Positions 24,716-32,429 of a stretch of DNA of 42,841 bases are shown in pieces; the stretch's first letter is position 1, and each line of letters starts with the position of its first letter. This DNA is from Nocardiopsis halophila DSM 44494 (GTDB lineage: Bacteria; Actinomycetota; Actinomycetes; Streptosporangiales; Streptosporangiaceae). Made by a program: the position numbers and the translations under genes. Under the pieces are notes generated by a model. That model saw nothing but the letters and a program-made list of their open reading frames with translations. It was not told the DNA's origin and made no database searches. Location of the stretch: assembly GCF_000341245.1 (NCBI RefSeq), contig NZ_ANAD01000017.1:1-42841 (forward strand), read 5' to 3'.

Positions 24716-25444
24716 ATGGGACGGGTCGAAGGCAAGGTCGCGATCGTCACCGGCGGCGCGCGGGGTCTGGGGGCCGCGCAGGTCCGGGCACTGGTGCACG
24801 AGGGGGCGCGGGTCGTCATCGCCGACGTGCTGGACGACGAGGGCGTGGCGCTCTCCGCCGAACTGGGCGATGCCGCCGGGTTCGTGCACCTCGACGTGAC
24901 CGATGCCGAGGCGTGGAAGGACGCGGTCACCGCGGCCGAGCGGCTCTTCGGGCCGGTGGACGTGCTGGTGAACAACGCGGGCATCGTGCACAACCAGCCC
25001 TTGGAGGAGATGTCCGAGGAGGACTTCCGCAGGGACATCGACGTCAACCAGGTCGGGGTGTTCCTGGGCATGAAGGCGGTCATCGGCTCGATGCGCACGG
25101 CCAGCGGCGGCTCGATCGTCAACATCTCCTCGATCGGCGGCATCATCGCCTTCTCGGGGATCATGGGCTACACCGCCACCAAGTGGGCGGTGCGCGGCAT
25201 GACCAAGGGCGCCGCACAGGAACTCGGTCCGGAGGGCATCCGCGTGAACTCGGTGCACCCCGGCTTCGTGACGACACCGATGACGGAGGGCTCCGGCGTC
25301 GACGACCTGGCGAGGATCCAGCCCCTGCGCCGCACCGGCCGCCCGGAGGAACTGGCGAACCTGGTCCTGTTCCTGGCGTCCGACGAGTCAAGCTACTCCA
25401 CCGGCTCGGAGTTCATCGCTGACGGCGGCTACACGTCCATGTGA
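24716..25444 (+). CDS. Short-chain dehydrogenase/reductase (hydroxysteroid dehydrogenase-like)
   Basis: A 242-residue classical SDR. The cofactor motif is TGGARGLG (12-19), Asp37 in VVIADV after strand 2 suggests NAD(H), then NNAG (86-89), Asn111, Ser139 in NISSIGG, and Tyr152/Lys156 in GYTATKWAV. It resembles bacterial 3-alpha/20-beta-hydroxysteroid dehydrogenases, but the true substrate is unknown. GGAGGT lies 5 bases before ATG 24716. It diverges from the TetR gene and may be under it. The last codons and the following bases are duplicated about 1 kb downstream (26439-26473). Confidence 0.92.
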   Translation: MGRVEGKVAIVTGGARGLGAAQVRALVHEGARVVIADVLDDEGVALSAELGDAAGFVHLDVTDAEAWKDAVTAAERLFGPVDVLVNNAGIVHNQPLEEMSEEDFRRDIDVNQVGVFLGMKAVIGSMRTASGGSIVNISSIGGIIAFSGIMGYTATKWAVRGMTKGAAQELGPEGIRVNSVHPGFVTTPMTEGSGVDDLARIQPLRRTGRPEELANLVLFLASDESSYSTGSEFIADGGYTSM

Positions 25445-25455
25445 CGGCCTCCGCC
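25421..25455 (+). repeat. 35-bp direct repeat, copy 1 (3' end of SDR gene)
   Basis: Begins GACGGCGGCTACACGTCCAT, spans the SDR stop codon and ends in CTCCGCC. It matches 26439-26473 in 34 of 35 positions, 1018 bp apart. Confidence 0.93.
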
Positions 25456-25484
25456 ACGGAACGCGCGCGGCCGGACGACACGGA

Positions 25485-25520
25485 GCCGCCGGTGACTCCG
25501 GAGATCGGCTCACCGGCGGC
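25485..25520 (+). terminator. Terminator of the SDR gene
   Basis: GCCGCCGGTGA (25485-25495) and TCACCGGCGGC (25510-25520) form a perfect 11-bp stem with a 14-base loop, 40 bp after the SDR stop. Confidence 0.65.
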
Positions 25521-25972
25521 GCCGCACACCACAACCATTGAGTGACCGACATCACGCACCCCTCATTCCTTGCACTCGGGCACTCCGCCGCACCAGGGAA
25601 TTTCAACGCGAATCAAAACCCTCGACAATGCACGGGCGATCTCTCTCGTCGCCGGATCAGGGCAGGCCAGCGCCCCGCCACCCCTTCTACTCGCCGCACT
25701 TCCAACGTACCCTCATGCAATTTGCGACCCCCGCAGGCGACAGCTAGCGTCTGAACCGGCGAAATGAGGAAATCTTTCAGGGATAGATCCTTCATTACCG
25801 CCCCAACGGGCGGAGTCGGAGCCGTCACACAGGACACTGGGGCGTTTACGTGCGCCCGCTCCGCCCGCCCTCCCCTGAAGGCCATACCTACAAGGGGTCC
25901 GAAAGAAGCCTGGCGTTGTATCGCGCCGGGCTTCGGACGACGAGAATTTTCACCCGACGAGGGGAATCCCGC
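25521..25972. other. A+T-richer leader region of the secreted-protein gene
   Basis: About 450 bp without a supportable gene. Composition is much less GC-rich than that of the flanking operons (for example around 25600-25630 and 25755-25800). Several overlapping rightward frames are open but show no conserved protein features. It must hold the promoter of the gene at 25973. Confidence 0.4.
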
Positions 25973-26236
25973 ATGAAGCGCATCAAGAAGGGCGCGGCCA
26001 CGCTCCTGGTGGCCGCGGCTGCGACCTCCGGCGCCTTTCTCGCCACGGCACCCGCCGGAGCCGACACCGCGGGAACCTACGGCCCGCCGAACGACACGAG
26101 GCTCGAGCAAAAGGACCTCCCCGAGCCCATGTGCGAGTATCTCGCCGACACTTACACCTTCCTTTCTTCCACCCGCGACTACTGGTGTGTCACCAGCAAT
26201 CCCCCCAAGATGAACCTCATGAGCCGCAGTAAATAG
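25973..26236 (+). CDS. Small secreted protein of unknown function
   Basis: An 87-residue precursor. MKRIKKGAATLLVAAAATSGAFLATAPAGADT is a clear Sec signal peptide with a basic start, a hydrophobic core and a likely AxA cleavage near APAGA-D. The mature part is only about 56 residues, with two cysteines (CEYL and WCVT) that could form one disulfide. No family is recognised. GAGGGG lies 8 bases before ATG 25973 and a strong terminator follows the stop, so it is a one-gene transcript. The gene and its A+T-richer surroundings are bracketed by 35-bp direct repeats, which suggests acquisition or local duplication. Confidence 0.72.
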   Translation: MKRIKKGAATLLVAAAATSGAFLATAPAGADTAGTYGPPNDTRLEQKDLPEPMCEYLADTYTFLSSTRDYWCVTSNPPKMNLMSRSK

Positions 26237-26255
26237 TGGCTCGCTGACGGCTTCG

Positions 26256-26295
26256 AGCGCTGTCGGTGTGCGCATCCGAGGACACCGACAGCGCT
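26256..26295 (+). terminator. Strong terminator of the small secreted-protein gene
   Basis: AGCGCTGTCGGTGT (26256-26269) and ACACCGACAGCGCT (26282-26295) make a perfect 14-bp stem with a 12-base loop, followed by TTGCTTTG. It starts 20 bp after the stop codon. Confidence 0.85.
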
Positions 26296-26554
26296 TGCTT
26301 TGCCCTACGGGCGCCCGCATCCGCAGCCCCGCCCCGTTTCCCGCGCACCGGAGCGGCCTGCACGACCGCACCGGCTACCGCACAGGGCCCTCCGAGCAGT
26401 TCTGCTCGGTGAAGTCCGACAGGGCCGTGTCATCGCCGGACGGCGGCTACATGTCCATGTGACGGCCTCCGCCGCGAAGGGCGTGTGGCCGGGGCACCCG
26501 TGACGGGCGCCCCGGACGCCCCAGGGCGGGTCCGCCGCCCGCACCCGAGGGGAC
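26296..26554. other. Spacer holding a short relic of an SDR 3' end
   Basis: No gene. It holds a small dyad CCGAGCAG-TT-CTGCTCGG (26392-26409), the second copy of the SDR-tail repeat, and a GGGGCACCCG...CGGGCGCCCC-type hairpin near 26489-26512 between convergent genes. Confidence 0.5.
26439..26473 (+). repeat. 35-bp direct repeat, copy 2
   Basis: Begins GACGGCGGCTACATGTCCAT and matches 25421-25455 with one C-to-T change. In frame it would encode DGGYMSM and a stop, the last residues of an SDR, but no upstream SDR body remains. Confidence 0.93.
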
Positions 26555-27295
26555 TCACTCCCCCTTCGGCGCTCCGCCCATCGAACGGCCCTTGATCCAG
26601 TAGCCGCGGGCGGTGACGGCGTCCTTCGGGAGGCCGCAGGTGTCGCGCAGGAGAGTGCGCACGCGCTTGGTGGTGCCGGTGTCCGTGGCCACCCACGCCC
26701 TCCACCCGTCGAGTTCGCCCTTCAGCGCCTCGACCGCCTTCGGCAGCCCGTCCTCTTCCACGACCCAGGTGAGTTCGTCGCCCTCGCGCACTGCGGTGGG
26801 CAGGTCCATGTCCTCGACATGCTGGCGCTGGAGGAGCACGCGCGCGCGGGTCCGCTCAGGCAGTGCGCGCAGTATGTCGTTGATCGCGGGGAGCGATGCG
26901 GGGTCCCCGACGAGCAGGTACCCGGCAGGAGCCGGCTCCGGGACCGAGAAGGACTTGCCCGGGTAGACGGTCACCTTGAGGCGGTCCCCCTTCTCCGCCG
27001 CGCGCGCCCAGTCGGAGGCCAGGCTCCCGCCCTCGTGCAGGACGAACTCGACGGAGAACTCCCCGTTCTCCCGGTCCACGTCGGTGACGGTGTATCCGCG
27101 CTGGTACTCATCGCCCCCGCTGGGGAACCAGAGCCGCAGCCAGAAACCCGGAGGGGTGGCGTGTTCGGCGAGCAGGTCGGGGCCGTGGAAGCGGACCCTG
27201 CGGTAGTGGGGCGTCACGTCGGCGGCGCCCTGCACCGTGATCCAGTGGTCGGGGGCCCTCAGCACCCGCAGAACGGCGCGTTCGAACCGGCTCAT
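26555..27295 (-). CDS. Siderophore-interacting protein (FAD-dependent ferric-siderophore reductase)
   Basis: A 246-residue SIP-family flavoprotein (ViuB/YqjH type) that releases iron by reducing ferric siderophores in the cytoplasm. The FAD-binding barrel includes RRVRFHGPDLL and YQRGYTVTDVDRENGEFSVEFVLHEGGSLASDWARAAEKGD, followed by the characteristic YPGKSFSVPEPAPAGYLLVGDPASLPAI and the C-terminal NAD(P)H-binding part ending TARGYWIKGRS. GGAGAGG precedes ATG 27295. A near-perfect iron box lies 45 bp upstream, so expression should rise under iron limitation. Confidence 0.93.
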   Translation of the reverse strand: MSRFERAVLRVLRAPDHWITVQGAADVTPHYRRVRFHGPDLLAEHATPPGFWLRLWFPSGGDEYQRGYTVTDVDRENGEFSVEFVLHEGGSLASDWARAAEKGDRLKVTVYPGKSFSVPEPAPAGYLLVGDPASLPAINDILRALPERTRARVLLQRQHVEDMDLPTAVREGDELTWVVEEDGLPKAVEALKGELDGWRAWVATDTGTTKRVRTLLRDTCGLPKDAVTARGYWIKGRSMGGAPKGE

Positions 27296-27339
27296 TCGGT
27301 CCCCTCTCCGGGAGGCGTCGACGACGATGGCGGTCGATA

Positions 27340-27358
27340 TTAGGTGAGCCTAATCTAA
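27340..27358. promoter_or_regulatory. Iron box (DmdR1/IdeR/DtxR operator)
   Basis: TTAGGTGAGCCTAATCTAA matches the actinobacterial iron-box consensus TTAGGTGAGCCTAACCTAA in 18 of 19 bases. It sits 45 bp upstream of the siderophore-interacting protein start, the usual place for iron-dependent repression. Confidence 0.93.
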
Positions 27359-27377
27359 CTTGCCATCGCGCCGAGGT

Positions 27378-28361
27378 CTACCGCCCCAGGACCCGCCTCA
27401 GCCAGCTGAGCCGGGCGTCGCGCGCCGCACGGGACACGGCCGCGCCGGGGGCCATCCAGTCGTAGCCGTGGAAGCCGCCCGCCCACACGTGCAGTTCCGC
27501 CTGCCCGCCCGCCGCCCAGAGGGCGGAGGCATAGGCGGCGGCCTCGTCGCGGAAGCCCTCCGCCGAGCCGACGTCGATGAAGGCCTGCGGGAGGCCGGAC
27601 AGGTCTCCGGCCCGGGCGGGGGCGGCGTACGGAGAGACGTCCGGACCGCCGGCCGCCTCGCCGAGCAGGGCCGTCCAGCCGACGTGGTTGGCCGGGCGGT
27701 CCCACATGCCGAGTCCGTCCATCTGCCGCATGGAGACGCTGTCGTTGCGGTCGTCGAGCATGGGGCACAGGAGCATCTGCCCCTTGAGGTCCGGTCCCTT
27801 GCGGTCGCGGGCCATCAGGGCCAGCGCGGCGGCCAGGCCGCCGCCGGCGCTCCCCCCGCCGACGACGATCCGGTCGGGGTCCACGCCGATGGCGGCGGCG
27901 TTCTCCGCCGCCCAGAGCAGCCCGGCGTAGCAGTCCTCGACGGGCGCCGGGTGCGGATGCTCAGGGGCCAGCCGGTACTCGACCGAGACGACCGCGAACC
28001 CCTCCTCCGCGGCCCAGGAGACCACTTCCGGCATGCCGAGCCGGTTGTCGCCGATGACCATCCCCCCGCCGTGCGAGTAGTACAGCGCGGGGACGGGGCC
28101 GTCCACGACGGCCGGACGGCAGATCAGCAGAGAGATGTCGGGAGCCCCGTCCGCTCCGGGGACCGTGCGCTCCTCGACATCGATGGCGCCGCCGCGCCGC
28201 AGGTCCTCGTCGGCCACCGAGGCGACCTCAGCGTAGGCGGCGCGGATGGCGGCGATCTGGTCCAGGCTTTCGAGGGGCGGCCCCACAGCGCGCGCGGCAC
28301 GCAGGGCCGGCACCACCTCGGCGTCGAAGGGCACGGGCGGCGGGACAGGGGGTTCGGACAT
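27378..28361 (-). CDS. HSL-family alpha/beta hydrolase (esterase)
   Basis: A 327-residue esterase of the hormone-sensitive lipase family. The oxyanion motif is HGGG (97-100), the nucleophile Ser171 lies in VVGGGSAGGG, and the rest of the triad is probably the Asp/Glu in FIDVGSAEGFRDE and His in AGGFHGYDW. EYRLAPEHPHPAPVEDCYAGLLW is a typical family block. No signal peptide. GAGGAGG lies before ATG 28361. Such enzymes hydrolyse short acyl esters; the natural substrate is unknown. It is upstream of the siderophore gene on the same strand but the iron box separates them. Confidence 0.9.
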   Translation of the reverse strand: MSEPPVPPPVPFDAEVVPALRAARAVGPPLESLDQIAAIRAAYAEVASVADEDLRRGGAIDVEERTVPGADGAPDISLLICRPAVVDGPVPALYYSHGGGMVIGDNRLGMPEVVSWAAEEGFAVVSVEYRLAPEHPHPAPVEDCYAGLLWAAENAAAIGVDPDRIVVGGGSAGGGLAAALALMARDRKGPDLKGQMLLCPMLDDRNDSVSMRQMDGLGMWDRPANHVGWTALLGEAAGGPDVSPYAAPARAGDLSGLPQAFIDVGSAEGFRDEAAAYASALWAAGGQAELHVWAGGFHGYDWMAPGAAVSRAARDARLSWLRRVLGR

Positions 28362-28475
28362 GAGGCCCTCCTCGGGGATGGGACACCGGGACCCTAGCCC
28401 CCCTCCCCCTGTCCGGTGGAGGGGGTGTACGGCCTGTCTGCCCTCGAATCGTCAGAGGCCGAGGCGATAATCCTG

Positions 28476-28499
28476 CCTGCCCCGTGGCCACGGGGCAGG
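28476..28499. repeat. Perfect 24-bp palindrome in a divergent intergenic region
   Basis: CCTGCCCCGTGG is followed directly by its reverse complement CCACGGGGCAGG. It lies between the esterase (start 28361) and the DinB-like gene (start 28567). A weaker stem CCCCCTCC/GGAGGGGG (28399-28425) is nearby. It could be an operator for either gene; no regulator gene is adjacent. Confidence 0.6.
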
Positions 28500-28566
28500 T
28501 CGCGTACCGAGCCGAGGAGCGTCAGATGCCGTCACCAGCACCGGGCCCGCGCCGTGGAGCCCACCG

Positions 28567-29202
28567 ATGAGCGGCCGTGAGGACCTGTGGCCGCTGATCC
28601 ACCAAGAGCGGGCGGCGCTGGCCGAGGACCTGGCGGACCTGACCGATGAGCGGTGGGCGACCCCGTCGCTGTGCGAAGGCCTGACCGTGCGGCAGGTCCT
28701 CGCCCACATGACGGCCGCGGCCACCTTGAACGGCCTGCGATGGTTCGCCGGGGTCGTCCGCTGCCGGTTCGACTTCGACGCCCAGGTCGCGATGCGCCTG
28801 GAGGAGCAGATGGGGGCCTCCGGGGCCGAGACCCTGGAACGCTTCCGGGCGGTCATCGACAGCACGACGTTCCCGCCCCTGCCCAAGCCCGCCATCCTCG
28901 GCGAGGCGGTCGTCCACGGCGAGGACATCCGGCGGCCGCTGGGCATCCCGAGTGACCGTCCGATCGCCGTGCTGACCCGTGTGGCGGACTACTACAAGGG
29001 CTCGGACCAGGTCGTCGTGGCCAAGAGCCGGGTCGAGGGGCTGGAGCTCCGCGCCACCGACGGGCCGTTCGCCTCCGGGGCCGGACCGCTCGTCTCCGGG
29101 AGCACCCTCGCCCTGATCATGGCGATGACCGGACGGCCAGCCCACCTGGACGACCTCAGCGGCGACGGAGTGCGGATCCTGCGCGAACGCATGGAGGACT
29201 GA
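28567..29202 (+). CDS. DinB-like maleylpyruvate isomerase family protein
   Basis: A 211-residue protein of the mycothiol-dependent/DinB superfamily. The first part reads LWPLIHQERAALAEDLADLTDERWATPSLCEGLTVRQVLAHMTAAA (metal His in VLAHM) and the second ligand region is LGEAVVHGEDIRRPLGI. The closing TGRPAHLDDLSGDGVRILRERM is also usual. The reaction is unknown. ATG 28567 has only a weak ribosome binding site. It is the second member of this superfamily in the window (compare 6705-7448), but the two are not close copies. Confidence 0.85.
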   Translation: MSGREDLWPLIHQERAALAEDLADLTDERWATPSLCEGLTVRQVLAHMTAAATLNGLRWFAGVVRCRFDFDAQVAMRLEEQMGASGAETLERFRAVIDSTTFPPLPKPAILGEAVVHGEDIRRPLGIPSDRPIAVLTRVADYYKGSDQVVVAKSRVEGLELRATDGPFASGAGPLVSGSTLALIMAMTGRPAHLDDLSGDGVRILRERMED

Positions 29203-29236
29203 CGCGTCCCGGACGCGGCGGGCGCCGACCGCCCGG

Positions 29237-30022
29237 TCACCCTGCCAGGAGTTCCGGCCACAGCAGGGCCGCGCCCGCCACGGCCGCCGCGACGGCCATG
29301 ACGAGGACGGCGAAGGCCCGCTTCAGCCGCTCGGCGGGGATCCGACGGGCCAAGCGCCCCATCACCAGGGACGACACCACCGCAGCGGCCGCGAACACGG
29401 CCACCGTGCCCGCCCCCTCCAGGGGCGCCGAACCCCAGTGCGCGACCAGCCCGGACGCGGAGTTGAGCGCCACCACCAGTAGCGAGGTCGCCACGGCCTC
29501 GGCCGCGTCCAGCCCCAGGAGCAGGGCCAGCGCGGGCACCACGACGAACCCGCCGCCCACCCCGAACAGCCCGGTGAGCAGGCCGACCGCGGCCCCGGCG
29601 GCGGCCGCCTTGGGCAGGCAGGAGCGCCAGTCCACCCCGCCCGAGCGGGTGCGGCACGCCCCGTCCTCGCCCGGCGACGCGACGAGCATGCGCACGGCGA
29701 CCGCGACCATCACGGCCGCGAAGCCGAGCATCAGCCACTGCTCCGGGAGCCGCTGCCCGATCGCCGTCCCCGCGAACGCCGCCGGGATCCCCGGGACAGC
29801 GAACGCCAAGGCGACGCGCCAGCGGATGACGCCCTGCCGCAGACGCGGCAGGACCCCGGCCACCGACGAGGCCCCGACCACGGCGAGCGATGCGGGGATG
29901 GCGGCGTGGACCGACAGGCCGACGCCGAACACCAGGGCGGGAACGGCGAGGATCGACCCGCCCGCACCGAGGACCCCCATGAGGGCGCCGATGGCCAGTC
30001 CGGACAGGAGCGCCGCTAACAC
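29237..30022 (-). CDS. tauE: TauE/SafE-family sulfite (sulfur anion) exporter
   Basis: A 261-residue membrane protein with about eight helices in two homologous halves. The conserved glycine motifs are LMGVLGAGGSILAVPAL in the first half and LTGLFGVGGGFVVVPALALLLG in the second. TauE/SafE proteins are proposed exporters of sulfite, sulfoacetate or related anions. It follows the rhodanese gene by 52 bp on the same strand and closes a sulfane-sulfur gene set, where it would remove sulfite or thiosulfate made by the MBL-rhodanese enzyme. The equivalent gene stands in Staphylococcus cst loci. Confidence 0.92.
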   Translation of the reverse strand: MLAALLSGLAIGALMGVLGAGGSILAVPALVFGVGLSVHAAIPASLAVVGASSVAGVLPRLRQGVIRWRVALAFAVPGIPAAFAGTAIGQRLPEQWLMLGFAAVMVAVAVRMLVASPGEDGACRTRSGGVDWRSCLPKAAAAGAAVGLLTGLFGVGGGFVVVPALALLLGLDAAEAVATSLLVVALNSASGLVAHWGSAPLEGAGTVAVFAAAAVVSSLVMGRLARRIPAERLKRAFAVLVMAVAAAVAGAALLWPELLAG

Positions 30023-30074
30023 GGCCGCCCCCGCGCGCTCTCGGGTACGCGGGCGCCGACGCGACAGACGGCGC

Positions 30075-30680
30075 TCACCGGGAGCCCCCGGCGTCCGGGC
30101 CGGTCAGCGCCGTGAGCATCGTTCCCGAATCGCAGGACACGGCGCGGTTCCACGGCATCAGCGCCAAGACGCGGGCCATCCCGCAGGTGTCGGTGACCGC
30201 CGAGAACACCAGCCCCGCTCCGATGATCGCGGCGATCCAGGTCAGCGGAGGGAAGGCGAGGCCGGCGAGGACCGACACCAGGACGATCGCCCCGGCCGTG
30301 AAGCGGACCTGCCGCTCCATGGACCAGGTGCCGCGCCCCTTCTCGACCGGCGCGCCCGCCGTCTCCCAGGCGGTGACACCGCCCTGGAGCACGCTGATGC
30401 CGGTGAGACCGGCCGCGTCGACCAGCTTGCGCGCCTCGTCGGCACGCATGCCGGAACGGCAGACCAGCACGACCGGGTCGGAGTGGTCGGCCGTGAGCTC
30501 GTTGCGGTGCTCCTGCAGCAGGTTCAGGGGAACGTTGTAGGAGCCGGGGATGTGCACTGAGGCGAACTCGCCCGGAGTCCGCACATCGATCAGGCGCACG
30601 CGGGGGTCGTTCTCTCTCAGCGCTCGCAGCTCGTCGACGGTGAGGGAGGCGGAGTGGGCGGAGGGAATGGACTCGTTCAT
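30075..30680 (-). CDS. Rhodanese with C-terminal DUF2892 membrane domain (YgaP-like)
   Basis: A 201-residue protein. The rhodanese domain (about residues 12-110) has RLIDVRTPGEFASVHIPGSYNVPL and the active-site loop LVCRSGMRA with Cys74, which would carry the persulfide. Two membrane helices of the DUF2892 type follow (FTAGAIVLVSVLAGLAF and LTWIAAIIGAGLVFSAVTDTCGMARVL). The same order is found in E. coli YgaP, a membrane sulfurtransferase. ATG 30680 is used; codons upstream of it belong to the operator region. It probably forms an operon with the exporter after it, driven by the promoter at 30.7-30.8 kb. Confidence 0.92.
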   Translation of the reverse strand: MNESIPSAHSASLTVDELRALRENDPRVRLIDVRTPGEFASVHIPGSYNVPLNLLQEHRNELTADHSDPVVLVCRSGMRADEARKLVDAAGLTGISVLQGGVTAWETAGAPVEKGRGTWSMERQVRFTAGAIVLVSVLAGLAFPPLTWIAAIIGAGLVFSAVTDTCGMARVLALMPWNRAVSCDSGTMLTALTGPDAGGSR

Positions 30681-30764
30681 GGTTCCTCGATCTCGGTGCT
30701 CAGGATTCGGGGTGGGGGCAGTGAGCGGGTCGGGGACGGTGATGGCGGCCGGGCAGGGACCGGC

Positions 30765-30827
30765 GATCGAGAGTGGTGAATTCACCACTCCACGCCGCCG
30801 ATAGTGGTGATTCCGCCACTCTCGATC
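30765..30827. promoter_or_regulatory. Paired operators before the rhodanese-TauE operon
   Basis: Site 1, GAGTGGTGAATTCACCACTC (30771-30790), is a perfect 20-bp palindrome. Site 2, AGTGGTGATTCCGCCACT (30803-30820), matches the inner 18 bases of site 1 in 15 positions. In addition GATCGAGAGTGG (30765-30776) and CCACTCTCGATC (30816-30827) are perfect 12-bp inverted repeats around the whole. This fills the 354-bp gap between the two sulfur operons; the rest of that gap shows nothing else. The sites differ from CstR/CsoR sites, so a second regulator is implied. Confidence 0.8.
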
Positions 30828-31034
30828 CGTTTGGAGGGCACGCGGCGCGGGCCGGGTATCTCGGCACAGCGCACGCGCACGGGACGCGCGACCGATGCGG
30901 TGCGGCGGACCGCCCCGCCAGTGCGGTCGAGGTGGCGGCTCCGTCGCGCTCCCTGAGCTTCGGACCGTCCGCCGCTCCAACGCCTCCGACGGCCGCCATC
31001 GCGAGGGGCCTCAGGGGCCTACGGGACAGGACCT

Positions 31035-32429
31035 TCACGCCACCGCCATCGGCACGCCCTCGGACTCAGCCCGGTCGAAGGCGTCGTCCACGAGCACGAC
31101 CCGGCGCCCGGCGCGCGCCAGCAGCGACGCCGCCGCCGTGGCGCGGTACCCGCTGCCGCAGTGCACCCACACCGCGCCGTGCGGGACGTCGTCCATGCGT
31201 CCCGCCAGCTCGGGCAGCGGGATGTGCACGGCACCGCGCACGTGCGAGGCATCCCATTCGTTCTTCAGGCGCACGTCGAGCACGACGTCAGGGGCGGGAA
31301 GACCGTCGGGGACCGCGCCGTCCATGGCCGAGGCCAGGCCGTCGAAGGTGGCCGTCGGCAGGGAGCGGAGCTGGTCGGGCGAGGCGGCAAGCTCCTCGGG
31401 CGCACCCGCGGCAGCGGCGGCGATGCGGTCGATGCCGATCCGCACCAGTTCGCGCCGGGCCTGCGCGACCTGGTCGGGCGTCTCGCCGAGCAGGGTGACG
31501 GGGGCGCCCCACTCGATCATCCATCCGAGCCAGGTGGCCATCGGCCCGTCCAACCCCAGACTCACGGTCCCGGCCAGGTGGGAGCCGACGTAGGCCTTGC
31601 GGTTGCGCAGGTCCACCACCCACTCGCCGCGCTCCAGGCGGTCGCGCAGCTCCCGCGGGTCGGCCTGGACCGGCGTGCGCAGGTCGACCGGCTCGGGCCC
31701 GGCGAGGTTGGCCACGCCCATGTGGGCGTAGTAGGCGGGGTAGGCGTCGAGCCCGGCCAGCGTCTCGTGGACGAATTCGTCGGCGGCCAGGCGCAGGGCG
31801 GGGTTGATCTGCTTCTCCCTGCCGAGGGTGGAGTCGTCGCCGGAGGCCTGGGTGGCCGAGCAGAAGCTGCCGAAGCCGTGGGTGGGCCACACCCGCACGC
31901 CGTCGGGCAGCAGCTCGGCGAGGCGGCGCGCGGAGGCGTGCTGGTGGCGGGCCAGGTCCTCGGCGTGGTGGTGGCCGAGCAGGTCGGTGCGGCCGGTGGT
32001 GCCGAACAGCAGGGACCCGCCGGTGAACACGCCTTCGGGGCCGTCCGGGCCGTCGAGGGCGTAGGAGAGGTGGTGGAAGGTGTGCCCGGGGGTGGCCAGG
32101 ACCTTCACCCGCATGGACGACGAGACCTCCACGACGTCGCCGTCGGCCAGCGGGACGCGTTCGAAGGGGACCTCGTCGGCGGCGGCGACCCCGTACGCGG
32201 CACCGGTCAGCCGGGAGAGCTCCAGCCCGCCGGAGACGTAGTCGTTGTGGATGTGGGTCTCCAGGACGTGGGTGATGCGCACGCCCAGGCGGCCGGCCAG
32301 GGCGAGGATGCGGTCGACGTCGCGCTGGGGGTCGACCACGAGGGCGGCCTCGCCGTCGGTCGCGAGGTAGCTGCGGTCCCCCAGGGACGAGGTGCTGATG
32401 ACGTGGACGTCGTTGGCCTGCGCCGTCAT
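31035..32429 (-). CDS. CstB-like fusion: metallo-beta-lactamase fold, pseudo-rhodanese, rhodanese
   Basis: A 464-residue protein laid out like CstB, the persulfide dioxygenase-sulfurtransferase that turns persulfides into thiosulfate. MBL domain, about 1-245: THIHNDYVSG (His59, His61, Asp63, Tyr64 where many MBL enzymes have His), PGHTFHH (His116) and PTHGFGSFC (His184). Rhodanese 1, about 250-340, has no active-site Cys. Rhodanese 2, about 365-464, has VWVHCGSGYRA with Cys424. The usual metal-ligand Asp of the TGD motif is replaced: TGGS (136-139). ATG 32429 has GGAGG 6 bases upstream; an earlier frame to 32489 is less likely. It lies between the CstR-like gene and the rhodanese-TauE operon. 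Confidence 0.9.
   Translation of the reverse strand: MTAQANDVHVISTSSLGDRSYLATDGEAALVVDPQRDVDRILALAGRLGVRITHVLETHIHNDYVSGGLELSRLTGAAYGVAAADEVPFERVPLADGDVVEVSSSMRVKVLATPGHTFHHLSYALDGPDGPEGVFTGGSLLFGTTGRTDLLGHHHAEDLARHQHASARRLAELLPDGVRVWPTHGFGSFCSATQASGDDSTLGREKQINPALRLAADEFVHETLAGLDAYPAYYAHMGVANLAGPEPVDLRTPVQADPRELRDRLERGEWVVDLRNRKAYVGSHLAGTVSLGLDGPMATWLGWMIEWGAPVTLLGETPDQVAQARRELVRIGIDRIAAAAAGAPEELAASPDQLRSLPTATFDGLASAMDGAVPDGLPAPDVVLDVRLKNEWDASHVRGAVHIPLPELAGRMDDVPHGAVWVHCGSGYRATAAASLLARAGRRVVLVDDAFDRAESEGVPMAVA

Noticed and set aside
25421-26473. A transposon bounded by the direct repeats
   Set aside because: No transposase, integrase or terminal inverted repeats are present; a 35-bp target duplication would be unusually long. 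It is reported as a bracketed cassette of unknown origin instead.
30771-30820. These palindromes as CstR binding sites
   Set aside because: CsoR/CstR operators are C/G-run dyads with ATAC/GTAT ends, as seen at 32536 and 32917; the AGTGGTGA/TCACCACT sites do not fit, so they were left unassigned.
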